DNA of 35,888 nucleotides from Edwardsiella ictaluri ATCC 33202 (GCF_000264785.1 NZ_AFJI01000096.1:1-35888); one strand, 5' to 3'. Counted from the first letter of the stretch, positions 24,545 to 33,932 are shown. Made by a program: numbers and translations. Notes: generated by a model from the letters alone, not told the origin.

Positions 24545-24922
24545 TCAGTCGAGACGGATCGCGACGGTATACAGCTTCACCCCATCAAACTCTTTGACGA
24601 TGCGCCCCTGTACGCTGACCCGCTGCTGCGGCGTCACCACCCGGCCAGCCCAAGCGCTGCCTGGAACGATCAGCGTCATTACGCCGCTGTCGTCGCGGAA
24701 GCGGTAGTCCTCACCACCCAGCGCCTGAACAATGTGCCCTCGCATCTGCACCATCTGCCCTTCGTCGATCACCGTCGACTTCTGCACCTGGCTGACTGTC
24801 ATTACATTCTGCTGATGCGGACCATCGAAACCGCCGCCCAACGAGGTCTGCGGCGAGGTACTACAGGCGGTCAAGCCCGCCACCGAAAGCGCCAGGATCA
24901 CCGCCTTTACTGCATTATTCAT
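24545..24922 (-). CDS. BOF-family (YgiW/YdeI-like) OB-fold lipoprotein
   Basis: A 125-residue secreted protein with an OB-fold of the bacterial OB-fold (BOF) family, to which E. coli YgiW and YdeI belong. The signal region VILALSVAGLTAC fits a lipobox with Cys20, so it is probably a lipoprotein, unlike periplasmic YgiW. The body shows GGGFDGP, then TVSQVQKS, VQMRGHIVQ, YRFRDDSGVMTLIV and VSVQGRIVKEFDG, the usual strand order of the family. YgiW-type proteins are linked to stress and cationic peptide tolerance. It stands alone, convergent with the tRNA genes. Confidence 0.8.
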   Translation of the reverse strand: MNNAVKAVILALSVAGLTACSTSPQTSLGGGFDGPHQQNVMTVSQVQKSTVIDEGQMVQMRGHIVQALGGEDYRFRDDSGVMTLIVPGSAWAGRVVTPQQRVSVQGRIVKEFDGVKLYTVAIRLD

Positions 24923-25473
24923 GTTATAACTCCTTATTCAATCGGTATGCGGCCCGTCGCAGCCATACTGCGCTGCTCCGGTGCAGAGCTGATTTATATC
25001 TATTTGTTTATCCATATTATTATATCAAAGTATCTTATCGTTTCACCTTAGACAACTGCCCAGCGGGCCGCGCGGAGATAAATCCCGGCGTACATAGACA
25101 CTTCAGTTATTCTGACACGCAAAAATAGCACATTGGCGGACAGAACAACGGCGGAATCGTATAAAAACGACGTCAGTGTCCACAGCAGCAGCGCGATCCG
25201 CTGCCAAGCCGAAAATCCTAATTATACGCCATGGGACAGCGCCATTATTGCTGGCAGAGGGTAAATATAGATACCATGAGAGTGGTCGACCAACATTGCT
25301 TAGCATGCTTAGTTAAGCTCTTATAAATTATTATGATAATCGATAATATCGGCCGTCATGCCGTGTCGGCTTATTGCACTGCTGTTTCAGATCCCCGCCC
25401 GTTAACCGTTGTCGATCACCTAGGTGACACTGCACTGATTAAGGACTTCCTGATACTTTTTTCACATATCATG
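24923..25473. other. Intergenic region without a recognised gene
   Basis: About 550 bases, AT-rich at 25000-25035 and 25315-25350. No protein-like reading frame, RNA gene or insertion sequence was recognised. A GATAAT-C-GATAAT tandem at 25335-25347 faintly resembles part of a Fur site. The right-hand part probably held the promoter of the decayed phosphodiesterase gene. Confidence 0.5.
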
Positions 25474-26339
25474 ATGAAACGCTATCGTTTATATCGCACC
25501 CTATTGACCATCACCATCAGCGTACCTGCCTGTATTATCCCCCTTGCCAGCCATTCTCAACAGGATCTGACAACGGTACAGCCGTTGCCGCCACTATTGC
25601 CATTACCCAGATGGAAAGGATCCTGTCCCACGCCGAGACCGTCAGTAAAAATAATATCGGCGGGGTAAATCAGCGCAGCAAAAAAATCAGACTGCACCTG
25701 ATCAGGTACCGCTGCGTACTGCTGGTAAAGGATGGCATCCTGACCTGCTCCATAGAATGTCGATAAAGATCAGCAGAATCGCTCCCCTGCTGTCGGGAAA
25801 AGCGCTCTGATTAATCAAGCGGTCAAATTCCTGCGGGCCATTTATTCCGAAATCACTGTTGGCCAAAGATATGTTGCTCCAGCGGAGCTGGTGCATTTTC
25901 TAAGAGTCTATCCCATTAGGCTATTTGATTTGCCATTTTGGTCCTGGGCCGTGCTCACAATCTTCACGTACTGCGTGTACGCTCCGGTTGTTGCGCGCTG
26001 ACCGTGTCATGTAGGATTTACAGCCTGAAAGGCTGTAAATCGATCGCGCCTTTTGCGCGACCATCGGCAGCGATACGATTAATGTCAGGATCCTGGACGC
26101 GATGATCGATCTGGCGCGCAGCTACAGCTACGTCTGGTGATGGAAGAGCTCGAGCAGACGCTGCAAGGCGGCTATCTGCGCCAGTGACAGGTTTACGCCA
26201 TGCAGGAGTATCATCTCTTCGTCCGAGCAATACCGCTACGGGATTTCTCATACTGGTACGCCCACCAGCACTGGAGTGTCGATTCAGCGCAGACGACGCA
26301 AGGCGCGGGAGGGATCTCCCACGCCCCGGCGCAAACTTA
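25474..26339 (+). pseudogene. Decayed CSS-motif/EAL c-di-GMP phosphodiesterase (yoaD position)
   Basis: Pieces of a membrane-anchored phosphodiesterase remain in several frames. The start reads MKRYRLYRTLLTITISVPAC from 25474 (membrane helix). After a frameshift near 25575 comes TAVAATIAITQMERILSHAE and then RYRCVLLVKDGILTCS, the periplasmic CSS-motif domain, ending at a stop near 25765. The catalytic EAL core is missing; in its place are short fragments and a repeat-like stretch (25905-26060). From 26074 the protein ending returns: TINVRILDAMIDLARSYSY, a frameshift or stop, then EELEQTLQGGYLRQ and YHLFVRAIPLRDFSYWYAHQ, which fits the EAL C-terminus. In E. coli yoaD lies divergent from or beside yoaE, as here. 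The gene is certainly inactive. Confidence 0.65.
25905..26060. repeat. Repeat-like stretch with three hairpins inside the yoaD remnant
   Basis: The text around CACGTACTGCGTGTACGCTC (25966-25985) resembles a dispersed intergenic repeat that I remember from other enterobacteria. It is followed by a perfect 12-bp hairpin, GATTTACAGCCT-GAA-AGGCTGTAAATC (26015-26041), and by TCGCGC-CTTTT-GCGCGA (26044-26060). It replaces the central part of the phosphodiesterase gene. The repeat status must be tested against the genome. Confidence 0.4.
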
Positions 26340-27896
26340 GGCGGACGGATCCGGCATACTGCCGACGCGTTCTACCTGTACCCGTTCGATGCGGTACTCT
26401 TCTACCTCAGCGACGGTAAAACGCAGGCCGCTCAGCATCAACGCCGCCCCCACCGCCGGCATCCGGTCAAAATGCGCCAGCAGAAGCCCGGCCAACGAGG
26501 CATACTGCGTACCACTGCCCAGCACCAGTCCGTGAACGTCCAGCGTCTGCTCCAGGGTGTGCAGATCGGTGCTGCCCTTAACCAGCCACCCCTGCTCATT
26601 ACCCACGATATCCAGCGCCTCATCCTCATCCGGGAACTCGCCGGCGATGGCCTCCAGTACATCCAGCGGCGTAACCAGTCCCTGAACGACACCAAACTCA
26701 TCGCTGACCATCACCAGCCGTCCCTTCGCCTGACGCAGCACATCCAGCACATTGATCACATCCAGGCTCTCGAGTACGACGATCGGTGTATGCTGGGCCG
26801 CGAACTCGGCCAGCGGCGTATTCTGCTTCAGCGCCATCAGCAAATCTTTCGCCCGGACCACGCCCAGCAGCTGATCCAGCGATCCCTCACACACTGGAAA
26901 CAGGCTGTGCGGCGTCTCCATCAGCTGGCGACGGATCTCATCCGCCGGCTGGCGGCAATCGATCCACGAGATTTCATTACGCGGCGTCATAATCGTGCGC
27001 AGCGAGCGCGAGGCCAGAGTGAGCACCCCGCTTATCATATAGCGCTCCTCGGCGGCAAAGGCACTCGCTGCACCCGGCACCAGCGCCACATCCACCGGAG
27101 CCGCCGCTCCTTCGCCGCGACCGCCGCCCATCAGGCGCATAATGGCCTCGGCGGTGCGCTGACGCATCGGCCTGCGCTGCTCATGGCGCAGATAATTCCG
27201 CCTGGCTATCTGGTTGAACATTTCAATCAGGATCGAGAAACCGATCGCTGCATACAGGTACCCTTTGGGAATATGCAGACCAAAGCCTTCGGCCATCAGA
27301 CTCAGACCGATCATCAGCAGAAAGCTAAGGCACAGCACCACCACGGTGGGATGGGCGTTAACGAAACGCGTCAGCCTCTTAGAGGCCAGCAGCATGATCA
27401 CCATCGCGATCACCACCGCCAGCATCATCACCGCCAGATGATCTACCATCCCAACAGCGGTGATCACGGCATCCAGCGAGAAAACGGCATCGAGGATCAC
27501 TATCTGTACAACCACCGACCAAAAACTGGCATAGCCTTTATGGCTGACCTCATGCACCCGTCCTTCCAGGCGTTCATGCAGCTCCATGGTAGCCTTAAAC
27601 AGCAGGAACAGCCCCCCCAGCAGCAGGATCACATCACGTCCGGAGAAGGTAAACATGGCGATACTGAACAGCGGACGGGTCAGCGTCACCATCCATGAAA
27701 TAAGTGACAGTAGCGCCAGGCGCATAATCAGCGCCAAGCCGAGTCCAATCAGCCTGGCCCGGTCGCGCTGCTGCGGCGGCACCTTCTCGGCCAGAATGGC
27801 GACAAACACCAGGTTGTCGATGCCCAGGACAATTTCCAGCACCACCAGCGTCAGCAGACCGGCCCAGATGGAAGGATCCAATAACAGCTCCATCAT
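26337..27896 (-). CDS. yoaE: Inner-membrane TerC/CBS/CorC-domain protein YoaE
   Basis: A 519-residue membrane protein, E. coli YoaE being 518. The TerC-like membrane domain covers residues 1-240 ([52 protein letters not shown] with acidic residues in membrane helices). Two CBS domains follow at about 300-425 ([57 protein letters not shown]) and a CorC_HlyC domain closes the protein. TerC proteins are linked to manganese export and metalation of secreted enzymes; the substrate of YoaE is not settled. Two ATG codons in a row (27896 and 27893) are possible starts. It is divergent from manXYZ as in E. coli; its tail abuts the yoaD remnant. Confidence 0.92.
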   Translation of the reverse strand: MMELLLDPSIWAGLLTLVVLEIVLGIDNLVFVAILAEKVPPQQRDRARLIGLGLALIMRLALLSLISWMVTLTRPLFSIAMFTFSGRDVILLLGGLFLLFKATMELHERLEGRVHEVSHKGYASFWSVVVQIVILDAVFSLDAVITAVGMVDHLAVMMLAVVIAMVIMLLASKRLTRFVNAHPTVVVLCLSFLLMIGLSLMAEGFGLHIPKGYLYAAIGFSILIEMFNQIARRNYLRHEQRRPMRQRTAEAIMRLMGGGRGEGAAAPVDVALVPGAASAFAAEERYMISGVLTLASRSLRTIMTPRNEISWIDCRQPADEIRRQLMETPHSLFPVCEGSLDQLLGVVRAKDLLMALKQNTPLAEFAAQHTPIVVLESLDVINVLDVLRQAKGRLVMVSDEFGVVQGLVTPLDVLEAIAGEFPDEDEALDIVGNEQGWLVKGSTDLHTLEQTLDVHGLVLGSGTQYASLAGLLLAHFDRMPAVGAALMLSGLRFTVAEVEEYRIERVQVERVGSMPDPSA

Positions 27897-28529
27897 GGGT
27901 TACCTGCCATCGTCAGCGCACCGGCGCTTGAGCCGAACGACAGTAGGAAGCAGCGCAGACGCAAAACAGGCCAAGGCATGTGCCATAGCGCCCCTGCGGA
28001 AACGGTAAAACATGGGCTACGCCCGGTACGGAAAGATAAATGGAGTGAAAGCAGGATAGTAAAACAGCGTCGGTGACGGTCCATAGGACGGGTTGAACCC
28101 AATACTCCTCATATTAATCAGGTTGTCTACTGTAGCAAGAAATTCACAGAATAACCAAGGGGGAACCCTGGCAACACTCCTCTTTCATCTCGCGGCAAAG
28201 CCGTAAAATAAAGTGTACAAAAAATCACCATTGCAGCTACATTTATTCACGTCATGTACCAATTAACGATAGACGTCACATAAAAAATTTTTTTACTGAC
28301 TAAAATAAATCCAGCTGAAACCGATTACAGGCGATACTTGAATCGATTCATAAGTCTAATTTATTGATTTATATTGGATTGATCTTACACCCGTAAGATC
28401 TAAAGAAATTTCAGCGGGCAGTGACTCAACATGGATGTTTCGTTAAACAGTTCGTATCTTTAATTGCATACGGCACGTCATGTTTATTTTACGACGTGAA
28501 AGTATCAAGGAAAGCAGAGGAGGCAGCGA
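27897..28529. other. Long yoaE-manX intergenic region with regulatory signals
   Basis: A 633-base gap without a gene. It is AT-rich from 28240 to 28400 and must hold both divergent promoters. Seen directly: a perfect hairpin GATCTTAC-ACCC-GTAAGATC at 28381-28400 and an Mlc-like palindrome at 28484-28504. No clear CRP site was found, though catabolite control would be expected for a mannose operon. Confidence 0.5.
28484..28504. promoter_or_regulatory. Mlc/NagC-like operator upstream of manX
   Basis: TTATTTTAC (28484-28492) and GTGAAAGTA (28496-28504) form an imperfect palindrome that resembles the Mlc consensus (TATTTT...AAAATA around a GC-containing centre). Mlc represses manXYZ in E. coli. 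It lies only 26 bases before the GTG start, thus within the leader, which is unusual for a promoter-blocking site. Confidence 0.4.
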
Positions 28530-29495
28530 GTGAGTATTGCTATTATGATCGGTACTCACGGGGCAGCGGCGGAGCAATTGCTAAAAACCGCCGAGATGTT
28601 GTTGGGCGAACAAAGTAACGTTGGCTTTATCGACTTCGTGCCCGGTGAGAATGCCGAGACCCTGATCGAAAAATACAGTCAGAAGCTGGCGCAAATGGAT
28701 ATCAGCGAAGGGGTACTCTTCCTGGTGGATACCTGGGGTGGCAGTCCGTTCAACGCGGCCAGCCGGATTGTATTGGACAAAGAACACTATGACGTGATCA
28801 CCGGCGTCAACGTACCGATGCTGGTTGAAACCTTCATGGCCCGCGATGATAACCCTACGTTTGATGAGCTGGTCGCCTTAGCCTTGGAAACCGGGCGTGA
28901 AGGCGTACGCGCACTGCGTGCCAAAGAAGAGGCCCCCGCGACCAGCGCTCCGAAAGCGGCCACGCCGGTACAGGCTAAACCTGCCACGCCGCTGAACCCG
29001 GAGGATCACATGAGGATCGGTCTGGCGCGTATTGACGATCGCCTGATTCATGGTCAGGTTGCCACCCGCTGGACCAAGGAAACCGGCGTCTCCCGCATCA
29101 TCGTTGTCAGTGATGAGGTCGCCAACGACCACGTTCGTTCTACCCTGCTTAAGCAGGTGGCGCCGCCGGGCGTGACCGCCCACGTCGTCGATGTAGCCAA
29201 GATGATCCGCGTCTACAATAACCCGAAATACGCCAACGACCGTGTGATGCTGCTGTTTACCAACCCAACCGACGTCGAGCGTCTGGTGGAGAACGGCGTC
29301 AAGATCACCACAGTGAACATCGGCGGTATGGCATTCCGGCAGGGGAAAACCCAGGTTAACAATGCCGTCTCCGTCGATGAGACAGATATCGAAGCCTTCA
29401 AAAAGCTGGATGCCCGTGGCATTGAGCTGGAGGTGCGCAAGGTGTCCAACGATCCGCGTCTGAAGATGATGGACCTTATCAGCAAGATGAACTGA
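28530..29495 (+). CDS. manX: Mannose PTS EIIAB component ManX
   Basis: A 321-residue cytoplasmic fusion of EIIA and EIIB of the mannose phosphotransferase system, which passes phosphate from HPr to the incoming hexose. EIIA (1-130) begins SIAIMIGTHGAAAEQLLKTA with phospho-His10; an Ala/Pro/Lys linker spans about 132-160; EIIB (about 161-321) has GLARIDDRLIHGQVATRW with the second phospho-His (in LIHGQ, about 175). The start is a GTG at 28530, as in E. coli, preceded by GAGGAGG with 6-base spacing. First gene of manXYZ; glucose, mannose and aminosugars are substrates. Confidence 0.96.
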   Translation: MSIAIMIGTHGAAAEQLLKTAEMLLGEQSNVGFIDFVPGENAETLIEKYSQKLAQMDISEGVLFLVDTWGGSPFNAASRIVLDKEHYDVITGVNVPMLVETFMARDDNPTFDELVALALETGREGVRALRAKEEAPATSAPKAATPVQAKPATPLNPEDHMRIGLARIDDRLIHGQVATRWTKETGVSRIIVVSDEVANDHVRSTLLKQVAPPGVTAHVVDVAKMIRVYNNPKYANDRVMLLFTNPTDVERLVENGVKITTVNIGGMAFRQGKTQVNNAVSVDETDIEAFKKLDARGIELEVRKVSNDPRLKMMDLISKMN

Positions 29496-29551
29496 TATGC
29501 CGTAAGGCATTGATTTAAATAACTAAGATATTTGGTCAAAGGAGAAGTACA

Positions 29552-30352
29552 ATGGAGATTACCACTCTTCAGATTGTGCTGATATTTATCGTGGCATGTA
29601 TTGCGGGGATGGGTTCTATCCTCGATGAGTTTCAGTTCCACCGCCCGCTGGTCGCCTGTACCCTGATCGGTATCGTGCTCGGCGATATGAAGACCGGTAT
29701 TATCATCGGGGGTACCCTGGAGATGATCGCCCTGGGCTGGATGAACATCGGTGCCGCCGTCGCACCCGATGCCGCCCTGGCCTCCATCATCTCAACCATC
29801 CTGGTCATCGCTGGCGGCCAGAGTATCGGCGCCGGTATCGCGCTGGCGATCCCGCTGGCTGCTGCCGGTCAGGTATTGACCATCATCGTACGTACCATCA
29901 CCGTGGGCTTCCAGCATGCCGCTGACGGTGCCGCTGAGCGCGGGGATCTGCGCGCCATATCTTACCTGCACTGCTCCGCCCTGCTGCTACAGGCAATGCG
30001 CATCGCCATTCCGGCCGTTATCGTTGCCGTCTCCGTCGGTACCGATGCCGTGCACTCCATGCTGAGCGCCATTCCTGAGGTCGTCACCACCGGTCTGGGT
30101 ATCGCAGGCGGAATGATCGTCGTTGTCGGTTACGCCATGGTCATCAACATGATGCGTGCCGGCTATCTGATGCCGTTCTTCTACCTGGGCTTTGTCACCG
30201 CCGCGTTCACCAACTTCAACCTAGTTGCATTGGGTGTATTGGGTCTGGTTATGGCCATCCTGTATATCCAGCTCAGCCCGAAATACAACAAGGCACAGGT
30301 GGTACAGTCCGCTGCCAACGGCAATAACGATCTCGACAACGAACTGGACTAA
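29552..30352 (+). CDS. manY: Mannose PTS membrane component EIIC, ManY
   Basis: A 266-residue membrane subunit that forms the sugar channel with ManZ. MEITTLQIVLIFIVACIAGM starts the first helix; SILDEFQFHRPLVACTLIG, GIIIGGTLEMIALGWMNIG and AAVAPDAALASIIST are conserved EIIC stretches. The gene follows manX after 56 bases that contain a small hairpin (ATGCC-GTA-AGGCAT, 29498-29511) and an AAGGAGAAG ribosome site. This subunit also serves as an entry route for phage lambda DNA and as part of the target of class IIa-type bacteriocins in other species. Confidence 0.96.
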   Translation: MEITTLQIVLIFIVACIAGMGSILDEFQFHRPLVACTLIGIVLGDMKTGIIIGGTLEMIALGWMNIGAAVAPDAALASIISTILVIAGGQSIGAGIALAIPLAAAGQVLTIIVRTITVGFQHAADGAAERGDLRAISYLHCSALLLQAMRIAIPAVIVAVSVGTDAVHSMLSAIPEVVTTGLGIAGGMIVVVGYAMVINMMRAGYLMPFFYLGFVTAAFTNFNLVALGVLGLVMAILYIQLSPKYNKAQVVQSAANGNNDLDNELD

Positions 30353-30369
30353 GAGAGAAGGTGAGAAAA

Positions 30370-31233
30370 ATGGTTGATACGACTTCATCTGTAACCCCAC
30401 ATCAGGGTGAGAAGAGACTGACCGCTGGCGATATTCGCGGTGTATTCCTGCGCTCTAACCTTTTCCAGGGTTCATGGAACTTCGAACGTATGCAGGCACT
30501 GGGATTCTGTTTCTCCATGGTACCGGTGATCCGTCGCCTGTATCCGGAGAACAGCGAAGAGCGCCGCCAGGCAATCCGTCGCCATCTGGAGTTCTTTAAC
30601 ACCCAGCCGTTCGTCGCGGCGCCGGTCCTCGGCGTCACCATGGCAATGGAAGAGGAACGCGCCAACGGCGCACCGATCGACGATGCTGCGATCAACGGTA
30701 TCAAGGTCGGTCTGATGGGGCCGCTAGCCGGTGTCGGTGACCCGATATTCTGGGGTACCGTCCGTCCGGTCTTCGCCGCCCTCGGCGCAGGTATCGCAAT
30801 GACCGGTAGCCTGCTTGGTCCGATCCTGTTCTTCGTGCTGTTTAACCTGGTACGCCTGCTGGTACGTTACTACGGCGTCGCCTACGGCTATAAGAAAGGG
30901 GTCGATATCGTCTCTGATATGGGTGGTGGCTTCCTGCAGAAACTGACGGAAGGGGCGTCCATCCTCGGCCTGTTTGTCATGGGAGCCCTGGTCAACAAGT
31001 GGACTCACGTCAACATTCCGTTGGTGGTCTCAAAAGTGACTAACCAGGAAGGGCACACCACCGTCACCACGGTACAGAACATTCTGGACCAGCTGATGCC
31101 GGGCCTGGTGCCACTGCTGCTGACCTTTGGCTGTATGTGGCTGCTGCGCCGTAAGGTGAACGCTCTGTGGATCATCGTGGGCTTCTTCTTTATCGGTATC
31201 TTCGGTTACTGGATCGGCCTGCTAGGTCAGTAA
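30370..31233 (+). CDS. manZ: Mannose PTS membrane component EIID, ManZ
   Basis: A 287-residue EIID subunit. It starts MVDTTSS at the ATG 30370, as in E. coli, with AAGGTGAG before it; a GTG at 30361 would add three residues. Typical stretches are [60 protein letters not shown] and [20 protein letters not shown]; the C-terminal helix ends the protein. It works with ManY as the translocator. It is the last gene of the operon, followed by a strong terminator. Confidence 0.96.
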   Translation: MVDTTSSVTPHQGEKRLTAGDIRGVFLRSNLFQGSWNFERMQALGFCFSMVPVIRRLYPENSEERRQAIRRHLEFFNTQPFVAAPVLGVTMAMEEERANGAPIDDAAINGIKVGLMGPLAGVGDPIFWGTVRPVFAALGAGIAMTGSLLGPILFFVLFNLVRLLVRYYGVAYGYKKGVDIVSDMGGGFLQKLTEGASILGLFVMGALVNKWTHVNIPLVVSKVTNQEGHTTVTTVQNILDQLMPGLVPLLLTFGCMWLLRRKVNALWIIVGFFFIGIFGYWIGLLGQ

Positions 31234-31240
31234 TCTCCCC

Positions 31241-31275
31241 GGCACCGGACCGCTCAGGCCATCCGGTGCCGTTTT
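31241..31275 (+). terminator. Rho-independent terminator of manXYZ
   Basis: GGCACCGGA (31241-31249) and TCCGGTGCC (31262-31270) pair perfectly over a 12-base loop, followed by GTTTT. It lies 8 bases after the manZ stop and before yobD. Confidence 0.85.
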
Positions 31276-31298
31276 ACCCCCTGCCTGCGGAGTTGTCC

Positions 31299-31769
31299 AT
31301 GTCTTTAACCGATATCGCCCTGTTGGTCTTTATCGTGCTGTTTCTGCTATACGCCATCTATGACGAAGCCATTATGCCGCGCCAACGCAGTGCGACCTTG
31401 CTACGGGTGAATCTGAAGCGACGCAATAAGGCCGATAGTCTAATCTTTATCGGGCTGCTGGCGATCCTTGTCTACCGCAACATCAGCGATCAGGGTGCCC
31501 CGTTTACCACTTGGCTACTGGCAACCCTCATGGTGGTCGCCATCTATATTTTTTACCTACGCTGGCCCAAACTGTTGTTTAAACAGCAGGGGTTCTACTA
31601 TGGCAATGTGTTTATCGATTATGCCCGCATCCGCGGTATGAACCTGTCTGAAGACGGCTTTCTGGTTATCGATCTGGAAAAACGGCGTCTGCTGATCCAG
31701 GTGGCCAACCTGGACTCACTGGACGAGATCTTTAAGTTCCTGCTGGAGCACCAGCAAAAGCCAGCGTAA
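31299..31769 (+). CDS. yobD: Inner-membrane protein YobD (DUF986)
   Basis: A 156-residue membrane protein in the position of E. coli yobD (152 residues). It starts [20 protein letters not shown], has further hydrophobic segments at about 47-63 and 71-90, and a soluble C-terminal domain with [20 protein letters not shown]. The ATG at 31299 is preceded by GGAG with 7-base spacing. The function is not known. In E. coli K-12 mntP lies between yobD and rlmA; here the two are neighbours and convergent. Confidence 0.88.
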   Translation: MSLTDIALLVFIVLFLLYAIYDEAIMPRQRSATLLRVNLKRRNKADSLIFIGLLAILVYRNISDQGAPFTTWLLATLMVVAIYIFYLRWPKLLFKQQGFYYGNVFIDYARIRGMNLSEDGFLVIDLEKRRLLIQVANLDSLDEIFKFLLEHQQKPA

Positions 31770-31801
31770 GGGAGGCCGCGCCTGCTCCCCTTTCCGCCGC
31801 C

Positions 31802-32605
31802 TCAGTCGCGGCGGTAAACCCGGATCAGAAAGTCAGTCTCACACTCAAACGCCTCACGCGCCTGCAGCGCCTCAGCAACCCCCTGCGGAGCCCGCCAGGC
31901 AAAAGGGGTCATCTGCAGCAACTCGGCCGCCTCGACACCGTTCAGCGCCATGGCATAGCCCAGGCGCTGGCTCTCAAGCAGGGTAAAGCCCGAGAGTAAC
32001 TCCGCCTTCTGCATATGTAGATGTACTGCAGGGTAGACCAACGCTTTCAGCTGATACAAATGGCGCTCCGCCGGCGTAACGGTCACCAGACAACCGCCTG
32101 TCGCCACCACTCGAGCCAACTCCTGCGCATTGCATGGCGCGTAGATGCGTACCGCACCGCCGATGCTGGCATCGGCAAATGGCAGCCGCAGACTCGACGC
32201 AACGCAGAAGTGAGCCTGCGGATAGCGCCGCGCCGCATAGCGAATGGCCACCTTGGCGATATCCAGCCCATAGACCTGCGCCTCCCGTACGCTAGCCCAG
32301 CTGGCGGTGTAATACCCTTCTCCACAGCCGATATCCAGGACGTTACAGCCGTCACTAGGCAAATAGCGTGCCAGAAGGCCCTGTACGGCGTCACGCAGCG
32401 GCAAATAATGGTCAGCCTGCAAAAAGGCTCGGCGGGCCTGCATCATCTCGCTGCTGTCACCTGGCTGACGCGAATGCTTAAACTGCACCGGCATCAGGTT
32501 GACATAGCCCTCTTTAGCGCAGTCAAATCGATGGTTATTAACGCAGCGCCACTGGCGTGCATCCTGGTGCAGCGGAGAGTGGCACAGGGGACATTGGTAC
32601 GGCAT
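31802..32605 (-). CDS. rlmA: 23S rRNA (guanine-745-N1)-methyltransferase RlmA
   Basis: A 267-residue SAM-dependent methyltransferase that modifies G745 in helix 35 of 23S rRNA. The N-terminal zinc site is complete: Cys5 and Cys8 (YQCPLCHSPL), Cys21 and His25 (WRCVNNHRFD). The Rossmann fold has motif I NVLDIGCGEGYYTA (about 88-101), YGLDIAKVAIRYAA, and APCNAQELARVVATGG. ARRAFLQADHYLPLRDAV is a further family stretch. The ATG at 32605 gives the family N-terminus; upstream in-frame starts are not supported. It follows cspC on the same strand but is separated by a terminator. Confidence 0.93.
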   Translation of the reverse strand: MPYQCPLCHSPLHQDARQWRCVNNHRFDCAKEGYVNLMPVQFKHSRQPGDSSEMMQARRAFLQADHYLPLRDAVQGLLARYLPSDGCNVLDIGCGEGYYTASWASVREAQVYGLDIAKVAIRYAARRYPQAHFCVASSLRLPFADASIGGAVRIYAPCNAQELARVVATGGCLVTVTPAERHLYQLKALVYPAVHLHMQKAELLSGFTLLESQRLGYAMALNGVEAAELLQMTPFAWRAPQGVAEALQAREAFECETDFLIRVYRRD

Positions 32606-32744
32606 GGCGTTTACTCTTATTTTGGAGGAACAGCGCCGCCGGTGATGGGGACGAGCGCAACACAGGACGGGTATTATCGGGGGCGACGGCGGCATGCGCA
32701 AGCCGAGCACGCAAGGCACAGACGATCAGGCTGGCAGCAGGCAT

Positions 32745-32772
32745 AAAAAAACCCGCCGTCGGCGGGTTTTTT
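32745..32772. terminator. Bidirectional-looking terminator after cspC
   Basis: ACCCGCC (32751-32757) and GGCGGGT (32761-32767) pair around GTC, with six A residues on the left and six T on the right that also pair. On the minus strand it ends cspC before rlmA. Confidence 0.9.
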
Positions 32773-32791
32773 AACCACTAACGCAGCTAAC

Positions 32792-33001
32792 TTAGATAGC
32801 AGTTACGTTAACAGCAGACGGACCTTTCTGGCCATCCTGGATTTCGAACTCTACGTGCTGACCTTCAGCCAGAGTTTTGAAACCGTTGCCCTGGATTGCA
32901 GAGAAGTGAACGAACACGTCCTTGCTGCCGTCAGCCGGGGTGATGAAACCGAAACCCTTCGCTTCGTTGAACCACTTCACTTGACCTTTGATCTTAGCCA
33001 T
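32792..33001 (-). CDS. cspC: Cold-shock-like protein CspC
   Basis: A 69-residue cold-shock-domain protein that binds RNA and single-stranded DNA and stabilises stress mRNAs such as rpoS. It has RNP1 KGFGFI and RNP2 VFVHF and differs at only a few positions from E. coli CspC (for example EAKGFG for ESKGFG). Expression is constitutive at normal temperature in E. coli. The ATG at 33001 has AAGGA upstream. The small gene yobF lies 41 bases upstream on the same strand, as in E. coli. Confidence 0.97.
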   Translation of the reverse strand: MAKIKGQVKWFNEAKGFGFITPADGSKDVFVHFSAIQGNGFKTLAEGQHVEFEIQDGQKGPSAVNVTAI

Positions 33002-33042
33002 CTTACATATTTCCTTACTATTGATTAAACCGCCCGAAGGCG

Positions 33043-33159
33043 TTACACAAACAAACTAGAGTCGTTACTGCTTGAGGCACTAAGATAAGGTTCGGCAGAG
33101 AAGTAGTAAGCAACGCAAACGTTTTTACTCGGAACTTCTTTACTGAAAATGCCACACAT
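33043..33159 (-). CDS. yobF: Small heat-shock/stress protein YobF (DUF2527)
   Basis: A 38-residue protein, too short for usual gene finding. It reads [14 protein letters not shown], then a [14 protein letters not shown] stretch, which matches the start of E. coli YobF (47 residues: [14 protein letters not shown] and FSAEPYIGASSS as I recall it). The last ten residues of the E. coli protein are absent. YobF is co-transcribed with cspC in E. coli and rises after stress; the same arrangement is seen here. A GAGG lies rather far (about 13 bases) before the ATG, so translation may be weak. The role is unknown. Confidence 0.85.
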   Translation of the reverse strand: MCGIFSKEVPSKNVCVAYYFSAEPYLSASSSNDSSLFV

Positions 33160-33932
33160 AGACAGAACTGTACCTCGCTTTACTCCAATGCGTTATCACA
33201 TACTCTCAATTTAATGGCAAGCCATTTTTATTCAGTGAACGACATGTCGCACAGAAATAAAACGGTCGGCGGAAAACCAGTCATGTTTATGCTGAAATAA
33301 GTTGCGATACGCAGCATTTTCTGCTGCCGCAGCGACGTTGGTTTTTCCAGCACTCACACTCTTTGGATTTCCTTGACTCTCATGTACTCCTTTTTACGCT
33401 ATTTTGACGCATTCGTCATCTTCTTATCCGCAAAAAAGTGAAATAATGAGTTTAGAATGCAATGCATTATACATTTTTAGCCGATGCTATCCCTAGATTA
33501 GGCCGATCGCATCTTAGCATTCATACTATAAATTGTTTTTTTAGCGCTTTCCAAAAAATGCCAAATAGATCGCTCAGCCCCATAGTCCCATACCACCCCG
33601 TGACGTCACTCACACAACTCATTGATTTTTATCAAAATAGCTTTACAGAGCAATAGTTTATATAATTATTATGAAAATAATGATTTGCAGAAAGCATATG
33701 CCTGCGCAGCGGATGTACCGAGCGTAAAAAGAAGAGAAGAAGCCTCTGTACACTGCTGCTTATATGACCTATCTGATACCAGCGAAGCTGATATCACCTC
33801 TCGCATACTGGTAAGCGTTCAGCGTGAACAGACAAAGCCGCAAAGGACAGACGACGAAATAAAAAAATACCCGACGGCATTGGACAAATTGGCATCCGCC
33901 ACAAAGGCAGCGACAGACGTCAAATTCACCGA
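33160..33932. other. Long yobF-cysB intergenic region
   Basis: About 770 bases. The part next to yobF (33160-33480) is AT-rich and must hold the yobF-cspC promoter. No recognised gene occurs; a plus-strand reading frame from 33622 to 33960 lacks a good start and overlaps the cysB end. A perfect FNR-type palindrome lies at 33622-33635. What it controls is not evident. Confidence 0.45.
33622..33635. promoter_or_regulatory. FNR-box consensus palindrome
   Basis: TTGAT-TTTT-ATCAA is an exact match to the FNR consensus TTGAT-N4-ATCAA. No known FNR target starts nearby on either strand: the downstream plus-strand DNA has only a weak unannotated reading frame. AT-rich DNA produces such matches by chance, so the site may be incidental. 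Confidence 0.35.

Noticed and set aside
25335..25353. Possible Fur box (GATAAT-C-GATAAT)
   Set aside because: The third hexamer is missing, an extra base interrupts the spacing, and the only downstream gene is dead.
26184..27698. Long plus-strand reading frame opposite yoaE (about 500 codons)
   Set aside because: Composition is His/Gln/Arg-rich nonsense typical of the antisense of a GC-rich gene; yoaE on the other strand is certain.
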